Shown piece after piece: positions 1 through 5,974 of a DNA stretch of 11,840 nucleotides. This DNA comes from Patescibacteria group bacterium (GTDB taxonomy: Bacteria > Patescibacteriota > JABMPQ01 > JAHIRA01). Each line of letters starts with the position of its first letter. The first letter of the stretch is position 1. The notes beneath the pieces were generated by a model. The model was given only the letters and a program-made list of their open reading frames with translations, searched no databases and was not told the DNA's origin. Location: contig JAHIRA010000007.1 of assembly GCA_018818905.1 (NCBI GenBank), forward strand, positions 1-11,840. Direction: 5' to 3'. The translations under genes and the position numbers were made by a program.

Positions 1-1302
1 GAAGAAGAAATAAATAAAGTAGCGGCTATTATTGACCGCTATATATTGTTGATTGGCAATATTGCTTCTCAAGAGAGTCGCAAAGAACAAAAGAAGCTGA
101 CCAAATGGTTTGTTGATGTTGCTTCTTGTGAGATAGAGGAGGAGTTGTCGCCCAATCCCAAAAATCAGGCCTTGATTGAGTGTATGTATCGGTCAATCAA
201 TGAGAATTTTGTCACCAAGGAAAAAAGTCTCTCTGTCGAAGAGAAAAATATTCAGGTTTACATCGCTATTCAAAGAGCCTTGGTCAAAGCCGATCAACCT
301 ATGATTGAGTATAGCCTTCTTAAGCTTTATTACCCGACCTGGCAAGAGTTGAACCTTAATAATATCCGAAAGATCAGAAAAGAACTAGTGGGAGTGCGAG
401 ACAGAATTGATGGTCACATCAAGCATCCATTGTCTCGCTATTTCTTGGTCCAGATGCAAAAGTATAACCCCCTCTTTATTATTCTAAGAGACGTTCTAGA
501 AGAAGGTGAAGAGCAAGCTTCTGGCGTGGTCGCTGATGTCGAAGAATTTGAAAATGCAGTTGAAAAGGCTTGCAACGAAGAATACCAGCAAACTAATGCT
601 CGGCTAAAAAGAAGCATTATCAGGAGTCTTATCTACATCTTTATGACAAAGATGCTTCTGGCGCTAGTGGTTGAGGTTCCTTTTGACGAATACTTCTTGG
701 GAGCGCTTGACTGGACTCCAATTATCGTCAATGTTATCTTTCATCCTATTCTCTTGGCCGTGTTGGTCTTGACGGCACGTAAGCCAGGCAAAGATAACAC
801 CGAAAAAATTATCCAAGGACTCAAAGAAATTGTTTACGGCTACGAAGAAGAGGGTGGTCCAATAGAGATCAAGAGAGATCCCAAAAAACGAGGAGCAGCC
901 CAGTTGATCTTCAATATTCTCTACGCCACAACTTTTGTTGTTTCCTTTGGGGCAATTATCTTTATTCTCAACAATTTGATGCACTTTAACGTGGTTAGTA
1001 TTCTCTTATTCCTCCTTTTCCTGAGTATTGTTAGTTTCTTTGGTATCAAAATTAGACATACCTCAAAAGAACTAATGGTGATAGATCGAAAAGAAAATGT
1101 TGTTAGCTTTGTTTTTGATCTTATGGTTTTGCCTATTGTTAGAGCCGGTCGTTTCATTTCTCTAAACTTTTCTCGAATCAATGTCTTTGTTTTTATCATG
1201 GACGTGATCATTGAGGCTCCTTTCAAGAGTCTGATAGAAATTTTTGAACAATGGCTCACTTTTCTCAGAGAAAAAAAAGAAGAAGTTTTCCGAGAAAGCT
1301 AG
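1..1302 (+). CDS. Four-pass membrane protein of unknown function, 5'-truncated
   Basis: The frame is open from the first base, so the gene begins upstream of the window; 433 residues are visible. An internal TTG at 46 is not a convincing start because the codons before it read through in the same frame. The first ~200 visible residues are a soluble, charged, helical region. Hydrophobic segments follow at about 206-226, 239-258, 300-325 and 331-350. The C-terminal part (about 369-415) is amphipathic, contains an EAPFK box, and ends in a Lys/Glu-rich tail. I do not recognise an enzymatic domain. The C-terminal pattern resembles a hypothetical membrane protein that recurs in Patescibacteria (recollection, not checked by search). 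It ends in TAG, 47 nt before the next gene, with no clear terminator between, so co-transcription is possible. Confidence 0.85.
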   Translation, partial: EEEINKVAAIIDRYILLIGNIASQESRKEQKKLTKWFVDVASCEIEEELSPNPKNQALIECMYRSINENFVTKEKSLSVEEKNIQVYIAIQRALVKADQPMIEYSLLKLYYPTWQELNLNNIRKIRKELVGVRDRIDGHIKHPLSRYFLVQMQKYNPLFIILRDVLEEGEEQASGVVADVEEFENAVEKACNEEYQQTNARLKRSIIRSLIYIFMTKMLLALVVEVPFDEYFLGALDWTPIIVNVIFHPILLAVLVLTARKPGKDNTEKIIQGLKEIVYGYEEEGGPIEIKRDPKKRGAAQLIFNILYATTFVVSFGAIIFILNNLMHFNVVSILLFLLFLSIVSFFGIKIRHTSKELMVIDRKENVVSFVFDLMVLPIVRAGRFISLNFSRINVFVFIMDVIIEAPFKSLIEIFEQWLTFLREKKEEVFRES

Positions 1303-1349
1303 AGACTAAAATTAAGCAATAAAGTTTTTACTTTTAACCTTACTTTGTC

Positions 1350-1985
1350 ATGCCCAATCCTTTTGACTTAGATGGCCTACAAATCATTTATTTTGGCTGG
1401 TCTGCTTTCAAAATCAAGACTGCTGATGCGGTTTTGTATTTTAATCCTAGCAATGTGGGAGAAGTGCCAGAAGAAGATAAAGCTGATCTAATCTTGATCG
1501 GAAATAGCCATGACGCAAACTGTTCTGAGGAAGATATTCAGAAGATTATGAAGGATGGTAGTAAAATATATGGTCCCCAAAAAGTCGAAGACACCATTGG
1601 GCCAGATGTTCTGGTGGTTACCGGAGGCGATACTTATACAGAAAAAGGTGTTGAGTTCAATATCGTCCCAGCCTACAATGAAGGGAGCTCCTATAATCCA
1701 AGAGATTTTGGTTTTGGCTTTGAAGTCATGATTGGCGGCAAAAAGTTATATTTTGCTGGCGATACGGACCTAATCCCAGGCATGCAAGACCGCGATGATA
1801 TAGATATCGCTTTTTTGCCTATTGGTGGGACGGACGTGATGGATTATCGGGATGCGAGCGACTCTATTGATATGATTAAGCCCAAGTATGTCATTCCTAT
1901 GCATTATAAGGTAGGTCTCGACTCTCCTGTAGAAAGCTTCAAGCATCGTGTCAGCGGACGGGCTGAAGTTGTGGTGATGACCTAG
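1350..1985 (+). CDS. Metallo-beta-lactamase-fold protein (COG2220/UlaG-like) with degenerate metal site
   Basis: A 211-aa protein with the layout of the COG2220 metal-dependent hydrolases. It has an N-terminal 'FGWSAFKIK' strand, an 'AGDTD' motif (D138), 'PIGGTDVMD' at 157-165, and 'IPMHY' (H185) near the C-terminus. The usual first motif THxHxDH, followed in this family by CSPEDI, is replaced by 'GNSHDANCSEEDI' (51-63), so only one of its four ligands (H54) is clear. The family's 'FHPKG' box reads 'SYNPRD', giving another His-to-Asn change at 116. Family members hydrolyse phospho-lactones, phosphodiesters or related bonds; this copy may have lost catalysis or use a rearranged site. The ATG at 1350 is the natural start and has no Shine-Dalgarno sequence. 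The fold assignment is firm; the substrate is unknown. Confidence 0.85.
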   Translation: MPNPFDLDGLQIIYFGWSAFKIKTADAVLYFNPSNVGEVPEEDKADLILIGNSHDANCSEEDIQKIMKDGSKIYGPQKVEDTIGPDVLVVTGGDTYTEKGVEFNIVPAYNEGSSYNPRDFGFGFEVMIGGKKLYFAGDTDLIPGMQDRDDIDIAFLPIGGTDVMDYRDASDSIDMIKPKYVIPMHYKVGLDSPVESFKHRVSGRAEVVVMT

Positions 1986-2020
1986 GATTTCTTTTTCAAT
2001 CCAGCTGTAAGAATTCAAGC

Positions 2021-2049
2021 TTGTCTTGAGAATTTTCAGTTGCTATTTG
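2021..2049 (+). promoter_or_regulatory. Possible promoter for the DsbA-like gene
   Basis: TTGTCT (2021-2026), a 17-bp spacer, then TATTTG (2044-2049) preceded by TGc, an extended -10 arrangement. An overlapping alternative is TTGAGA (2026-2031) with GAAAAT (2049-2054), also 17 bp apart. Either would give a leader of roughly 7-13 nt before the ATG at 2069. Both -10 boxes are imperfect, so this is tentative. Confidence 0.35.
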
Positions 2050-2068
2050 AAAATTTAACTATCTCTGT

Positions 2069-2749
2069 ATGGCAAAAGACGCAGACAAAGGAGGAAGCAA
2101 GCGTTGGCCTATCTATCTCGGGATCATTGTAGCCGTAGTCTTGGTGACTACAGTCTACGTGGTTAGAGGAGAGAAAGCTGACACTGGTGAACAGGAGGAG
2201 ACAAAAAAAGGAGAACAGACGGTTGAAGAACCTCAGGTTAGTGATAACGGCAACTCCAATCCCAATGCGAAAGTTGTGGTTCAGGAGTTTAGCGATTATC
2301 AGTGTCCCTATTGCTCCACGGCTCATTTCATTCTTCAGGATCTCAAATCTGAGCTGGGAGACAAGCTAGAGATAGAATTTGTCAATTTCCCGCTACTGTC
2401 ACTTCATCCCAATGCCAAGAATGTGGCTATTGCCGCTGAGTGTGCCAAAAGACAAGACAAGCTCGTAGCCTACCAGGACTACATTTTTGGTCGTCAAGGT
2501 TATATTTCTTTCAGTGATAACCTCGAAGTAGCTTTAACCAAAGGCGCTGAAGCAGCTGATCTTGATCAAGAAAGCTTCAAGAAGTGCTACCAAGACAAAG
2601 CTACCAAGGATATAGTTGAGGCTGATGTGAAAAATGGAGAAGACAAGGGTGTAAATTCAACGCCTACCTTCTACATTGATGGAGAGAAGCTTGAGCTAGA
2701 GAGTTTTCAGCAGCTTAAGGATGAGATTAGGAAAAGAGTTAACGGGTAG
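2069..2749 (+). CDS. Membrane-anchored DsbA/BdbD-like thiol-disulfide oxidoreductase
   Basis: A 226-aa protein. Residues about 14-32 form an N-terminal membrane anchor after a short basic cytoplasmic stretch. A charged, probably disordered linker (34-66) leads to a thioredoxin-fold domain. The redox motif is CPYC at 79-82, preceded by 'EFSDYQ'. The cis-proline loop is 'STPT' (P199) and a typical 'FYIDG' strand follows. Two more cysteines (C125 in 'AAECAK' and C173 in 'KKCYQ') sit where many DsbA-family proteins of this type have them. The expected role is oxidation or isomerisation of disulfides in proteins outside the cytoplasmic membrane. No DsbB or VKOR partner is encoded in the window. 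The start is the ATG at 2069, without a Shine-Dalgarno sequence. A possible client is the Cys-rich protein at 5975 (inference). Confidence 0.92.
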   Translation: MAKDADKGGSKRWPIYLGIIVAVVLVTTVYVVRGEKADTGEQEETKKGEQTVEEPQVSDNGNSNPNAKVVVQEFSDYQCPYCSTAHFILQDLKSELGDKLEIEFVNFPLLSLHPNAKNVAIAAECAKRQDKLVAYQDYIFGRQGYISFSDNLEVALTKGAEAADLDQESFKKCYQDKATKDIVEADVKNGEDKGVNSTPTFYIDGEKLELESFQQLKDEIRKRVNG

Positions 2750-2766
2750 TTTTACGTCTTTGATAT

Positions 2767-2828
2767 GGCCCTGTACCAGCCCTGCGGGCGGTGCAGGGCC
2801 CCTCTTGGCGGGGGCACAGCCCCGCCAA
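2767..2828 (+). repeat. Two GC-rich hairpins between the DsbA-like gene and the tRNA
   Basis: Hairpin A has a perfect 7-bp stem (2779-2785 with 2793-2799). An alternative 7-bp stem, 2767-2773 with 2794-2800, excludes it. Hairpin B has a perfect 9-bp stem (2805-2813 with 2820-2828) and a 6-nt loop. The block is far more GC-rich than its surroundings and ends 5 nt before the tRNA acceptor stem. Neither stem is followed by a T-tract, so these are not ordinary intrinsic terminators. They could be a REP-like insertion, a tRNA leader or processing structure, or a terminator of another kind. Confidence 0.6.
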
Positions 2829-2833
2829 ATCGG

Positions 2834-2906
2834 GGGTCCATAGCTCAGTGGTCAGAGCACTCGGCTCATAACCGAATGGTCGCAGGTTCAAATCCTGCTG
2901 GACCCA
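2834..2906 (+). tRNA. tRNA with CAU anticodon, probably tRNA-Ile2
   Basis: A complete cloverleaf can be drawn. Acceptor 2834-2840 pairs with 2899-2905; the D stem is GCTC/GAGC (2843-2846, 2855-2858); the anticodon loop is CTCATAA (2865-2871) with CAT at 2867-2869; the T stem is GCAGG/CCTGC around TTCAAAT. The discriminator is A2906. The first acceptor pair is G-C, which argues against initiator tRNA. The 'CTCATAA' loop and 'TGGTCGC' variable region resemble bacterial tRNA-Ile2 more than elongator tRNA-Met, but sequence alone cannot settle this. Ile2 would need TilS to make lysidine. The outer anticodon-stem pair is a C-A mismatch. CCA is not encoded (CGT follows A73), so a CCA-adding enzyme is required. 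Confidence 0.93.
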
Positions 2907-2918
2907 CGTCAAAAATTC

Positions 2919-2934
2919 CGCCATAAGGCGTTTT
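2919..2934 (+). terminator. Short hairpin after the tRNA, possible weak terminator
   Basis: A 4-bp all-GC stem (2919-2922 with 2927-2930) closes an ATAA loop and is followed directly by TTTT, 13 nt after the tRNA ends. The stem is short, so this may mark the 3' end of the tRNA transcript only in part. Confidence 0.35.
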
Positions 2935-2940
2935 GGTAAA

Positions 2941-2967
2941 AAAATAGGACTTAGATAGTCCTATTTT
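2941..2967 (+). terminator. Terminator-like hairpin downstream of the tRNA
   Basis: A perfect 10-bp stem (2941-2950 with 2958-2967) with a 7-nt loop. It is flanked by an A-run on the 5' side, and the stem itself ends in TTTT. This symmetric form is typical of a weak bidirectional terminator. The stem is AT-rich and no further T-tract follows, which lowers confidence. Confidence 0.4.
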
Positions 2968-2985
2968 GAACAAAGAGCAAATTAT

Positions 2986-3017
2986 GTTGCTATTTCTTGC
3001 TAACAAGAAATAGCAAC
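2986..3017 (+). repeat. 14-bp perfect hairpin with a 4-nt loop
   Basis: Bases 2986-2999 pair perfectly with 3004-3017 around CTAA. It lies about 110 nt upstream of the ATPase start and outside any gene. No T-tract follows, so it is not a standard terminator. It could be a processing site or protein-binding dyad; function unknown. Confidence 0.6.
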
Positions 3018-3094
3018 TATGCCGGAGATGGTGAAAGTAAAAGCTACTAGAACGAAGTTCCATTTGATCTCTCATTCATGCCGATAAAGTCATA

Positions 3095-3122
3095 TTGGGA
3101 TTTGACAATTGTTTGCTATAAT
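3095..3122 (+). promoter_or_regulatory. Extended -10 promoter of the cation ATPase gene (leaderless)
   Basis: TTGGGA (3095-3100), a 16-bp spacer, then a perfect TATAAT (3117-3122) preceded by TGc. Transcription would be expected to start about 7 nt downstream, on the A of the ATG at 3129, so the mRNA would have essentially no leader. A perfect TTGACA at 3102-3107 is only 9 bp from the -10 box and is too close to serve as the -35. Confidence 0.7.
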
Positions 3123-3128
3123 ATATGT

Positions 3129-5792
3129 ATGCAATACTACGCAAAATCAATCAAAGAGGATCTAGCTGATCTCAAAACAGATCCAGACAAAGGTCTTCAG
3201 GGAGAAGAAGTTATCAAGAGGCAGCAAGAACTTGGGCCTAATGCTCTTGATGAGAAAAAGCCGGATTCTTATTTTATTGTGCTACTGCGCCAGTTCAAAG
3301 ATTTATTTACCGTTATCCTCTTTGTGGCAGCCGGCGTGTCTTTTCTTTTTGGCGAAAAAGTAGACGCGGTTATTATCTTGGCTGCTCTGGTTCTCAATAT
3401 AACTATCTCAGTTATTCAGGAAACCAAAGCCATCAAGACCATCAGCGAACTTAAAGAAATTATTGTTTATAAGGCCAAGGTCATTAGAGACGGCAATGTC
3501 AAAGAAGTTGATGCCAAGAAATTAGTTCCGGGTGATATTATTCATCTTGACGCTGGAGACAGAGTTCCGGCTGATGCGCGTCTTATAAAAACCACTAGCT
3601 TTGAAACCAAAGAAGCAGTTCTGACCGGAGAAGCCAATTCTATCAAAAAAGATGAATCCAAGACTCTCAAAGAAGATATAACTCTTGGAGATCGTCTCAA
3701 TATGGTTTTTCAGGGCACAGTGGTCACCAACGGCAAAGCCAAAGCTGTAGTCACGGCCATTGGTATGCAAACAGAAATGGGCCAGATTGCCAAGCTGGTC
3801 TCTGAAGCCAAAGAAGAAGCCACTCCTCTTCAGAAAAAGATGAAAGAGTTATCAATTTGGATTTCCATTGCTGCCGGCGTGGCCATATTGCTGGTTTTTG
3901 TTACGGGAGTACTTTTGGGTCACAGCATGTTGGAGATGTTTGAGTTTGCTGTTGCCCTAGCGATTGGTTCTATCCCGGAAGGCATGGTTTTGAGCGTGAC
4001 CATTATTTTAGCCGTTGGTATGCGCCAGATCCTCAAGAAAAAAGCTATTGTGAGAGAACTGGTTGCGGCCGAAACTTTGGGAAGCACCACAGTTATTTGT
4101 TCTGACAAAACCGGAACTATTACTACCGGTGAGATGGTCGCCGAAAAAATTGTTACTCCAGATGGCGAGTTTCTTATCTCCAAGCTTCAAAAAGATCAAA
4201 TTGAGAAGGATCAGAATCTTCAATACTCGATGTTGGTTTCAGCTCTCAACAATGATCTCATTGTTGAAGATCCAGAAAAAGGTTGCAAGCGAGTTATTGG
4301 AGACACAACAGAAAAGGCTCTCTTTGATATGGCTCTAAGGGCCGGCTACAATAAGTGCAGTCTGGTTGACGATTATCCTCTTATCGACGAAATTCCTTTC
4401 GATTCCTATATCAAATATATGGTCTCGGCTCACAACAACAAAGAGAATGGCAAAACCATTGTCTTTGTTAAAGGGACTGCCGAGCGTCTCCTGGATCTCT
4501 CAGTCAAGATTTTTAAAGATGGTGAGTGTAGGGAAATCACTGCAGAAGACAAGAAGAGAGTTCTCAAACAGAACGATTCTTTGAGCCTCAAAGGTTATCG
4601 CGTCATCACGTTGGGCTACAAAGAGGTTGATAATGAGGGTTTTGACATACAGAAAGATCGAGGCCAAGACATTACCTTTCTTTCGTTTGTGGCCATCAGA
4701 GACCCTATTAGAAAGAATATTAGAGAATCTCTTGATCAGTGTCGCAAGGCTGGGGTAGAGGTCAAGATGATTACTGGTGATCATAAGATGACAGCCAAAA
4801 ATATTGCCACTGAAGTTGGTTTTGTTATCAAGAGCGATGACGAAATCATTGACGGGACAGAGTTTGAAGCGCTCAGCGAAGAAGAGTTAGCCGAACGTGT
4901 TCCCAAGGTCAAAATTTTTGCCCGAGTCGCTCCTATTCACAAGCTCAAGATTGTCGAAGTCTTGGAAAAGAAAGGTGAGGTAGTGGCCATGACCGGTGAC
5001 GGTGTTAATGATGGTCCGGCTCTCAAGAAAGCTGATATCGGCATTGCGATGGGTTCTGGTACTGAGGTCGCTCAACAAACTGCCAGCATGGTTCTTCTGG
5101 ATGACAACTTCAAGACTATTGTGGCCTCTGTCAAAGAAGGGCGTCGTATTTTTGACAATATTAGAAAAGTGGTTTTATTTCTTCTGTCTGACTCTTTTTC
5201 TGAGCTGTTGTTAATTTTTGGTTCGTTGCTTCTGGGCTTGCCGGTACCACTTCTGCCGGCCCAAATTCTCTGGATCAATATCATTGATGATGGCTTGCCC
5301 AATGTGGCCTTGGCCTTTGACCCGGCCGAAAAAGAGATTATGAATGAGCCGCCCAGAAAGAAGCAAGAACCGGTTCTCAATGCAGAAATGAAGGTTCTTA
5401 TGACTATTATTGGTCTAGTCACTGGTCTGGGAACGCTGTTGATGTTCTATGTTCTACTCAAAGTAGTCGGCAAGCCCGTTGAAGAAGCTCGAACCGTTTG
5501 TTTTGCCTTCTTGGCTGTTGACACTCTTCTCTACGTCTTTAGTATTAGAAGTCTTAGACATACTATTTTCCATGAAAGATTCTTCTCAAATCTATATCTA
5601 CTAGGAGCAGTAGCAGCTGGATTTATTCTTCAAATAGCGGCCATTTATTTTGCGCCACTACAGAAAATATTCCGCACCGTACCGCTCTCGTGGCAAGACT
5701 GGGGAATTATTTTTGCGGCAGCCTTGGTGCTGATTGTCATCATCGAGATTGTGAAATGGATTTTCTTAGTTAGAAGGAAGAAACATGAATAA
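3129..5792 (+). CDS. P2-type cation-transporting ATPase (calcium-pump-like)
   Basis: An 887-aa pump with all core P-type motifs: actuator LTGEA (TGE at 166-168), M4 'SIPEGM' (E284), phosphorylation motif DKTGT (D326), nucleotide-domain KGTAE (448-452), 'MITGDHK', and 'TGDGVND' (D624, D628). Ten membrane segments are visible in a 2+2+6 arrangement, and the N-terminus matches the cation-ATPase N domain. It should couple ATP hydrolysis to moving a cation, probably Ca2+, across the cytoplasmic membrane. Compared with SERCA, the M5 position equivalent to N768 is S689 while E692 is kept. In M6 the N-xx-T-D pattern is N717-I-I-D720-D721. Site II residues look intact and site I is altered, so ion choice or stoichiometry may differ. 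I prefer the ATG at 3129 over the one at 3078 because the promoter -10 box lies between them and family homology begins at 'MQYYAKS'. Confidence 0.93.
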   Translation: MQYYAKSIKEDLADLKTDPDKGLQGEEVIKRQQELGPNALDEKKPDSYFIVLLRQFKDLFTVILFVAAGVSFLFGEKVDAVIILAALVLNITISVIQETKAIKTISELKEIIVYKAKVIRDGNVKEVDAKKLVPGDIIHLDAGDRVPADARLIKTTSFETKEAVLTGEANSIKKDESKTLKEDITLGDRLNMVFQGTVVTNGKAKAVVTAIGMQTEMGQIAKLVSEAKEEATPLQKKMKELSIWISIAAGVAILLVFVTGVLLGHSMLEMFEFAVALAIGSIPEGMVLSVTIILAVGMRQILKKKAIVRELVAAETLGSTTVICSDKTGTITTGEMVAEKIVTPDGEFLISKLQKDQIEKDQNLQYSMLVSALNNDLIVEDPEKGCKRVIGDTTEKALFDMALRAGYNKCSLVDDYPLIDEIPFDSYIKYMVSAHNNKENGKTIVFVKGTAERLLDLSVKIFKDGECREITAEDKKRVLKQNDSLSLKGYRVITLGYKEVDNEGFDIQKDRGQDITFLSFVAIRDPIRKNIRESLDQCRKAGVEVKMITGDHKMTAKNIATEVGFVIKSDDEIIDGTEFEALSEEELAERVPKVKIFARVAPIHKLKIVEVLEKKGEVVAMTGDGVNDGPALKKADIGIAMGSGTEVAQQTASMVLLDDNFKTIVASVKEGRRIFDNIRKVVLFLLSDSFSELLLIFGSLLLGLPVPLLPAQILWINIIDDGLPNVALAFDPAEKEIMNEPPRKKQEPVLNAEMKVLMTIIGLVTGLGTLLMFYVLLKVVGKPVEEARTVCFAFLAVDTLLYVFSIRSLRHTIFHERFFSNLYLLGAVAAGFILQIAAIYFAPLQKIFRTVPLSWQDWGIIFAAALVLIVIIEIVKWIFLVRRKKHE

Positions 5793-5821
5793 AAAAGAAT
5801 CAACAAGACGTTACCTTAAAC

Positions 5822-5850
5822 AAAGCTGCCTTTGATTGGCAGTTTTATTT
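5822..5850 (+). terminator. Likely intrinsic terminator after the ATPase gene
   Basis: A 5-bp stem CTGCC/GGCAG (5826-5830 with 5838-5842) can be lengthened by AAA/TTT across a bulged G. It is followed by TTTTATTTT and lies 30 nt after the TAA stop. The stem is short but the position and T-rich tail fit. Confidence 0.6.
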
Positions 5851-5887
5851 TCATATACAAATCCGCGCTTACTTTTTGAAGTTCCGC

Positions 5888-5931
5888 TTGACAAATTTCC
5901 AATTTTAGGCTTAGTTTAAGGTAGGTACCTT
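5888..5931 (+). promoter_or_regulatory. Possible -35 box and operator-like dyad upstream of the Cys-rich protein gene
   Basis: A perfect TTGACA lies at 5888-5893, but the sequence 17 bp further on (TTAGTT) is a poor -10. A better -10, TACAAT (5932-5937), has no good -35. At 5918-5931 there is a dyad AAGGTA-GG-TACCTT containing the palindrome AGGTACCT. The run 5914-5923 is also the exact reverse complement of 5812-5821, just before the terminator. These may be operator sites; no regulator is identified. Confidence 0.35.
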
Positions 5932-5960
5932 TACAATTCAATGCGCTGAACAGCGAAAAA

Positions 5961-5966
5961 AAGGAG
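5961..5966 (+). promoter_or_regulatory. Strong Shine-Dalgarno sequence
   Basis: AAGGAG ends 8 nt before the ATG at 5975. A small hairpin, CGCT-GAAC-AGCG (about 5944-5955), precedes it. It fixes the start of this gene and is notable because most other genes here lack such a site. Confidence 0.85.
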
Positions 5967-5974
5967 AAAACAAG

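Noticed and set aside
2739..3075. Minus-strand open frames across the tRNA, with peptides like 'GPAGFEPATIRL' and 'QQDLNLRPFGYEPSAL'
   Set aside because: These are the well-known spurious translations of the antisense of a tRNA gene; the tRNA folds cleanly on the + strand.
3102..3107. Perfect TTGACA as the -35 of the ATPase promoter
   Set aside because: It is only 9 bp from TATAAT; TTGGGA at 3095 has a workable 16-bp spacing.
3078..3128. Upstream ATG extending the ATPase by 17 residues
   Set aside because: The promoter -10 box lies inside this stretch and family similarity begins at the ATG at 3129.
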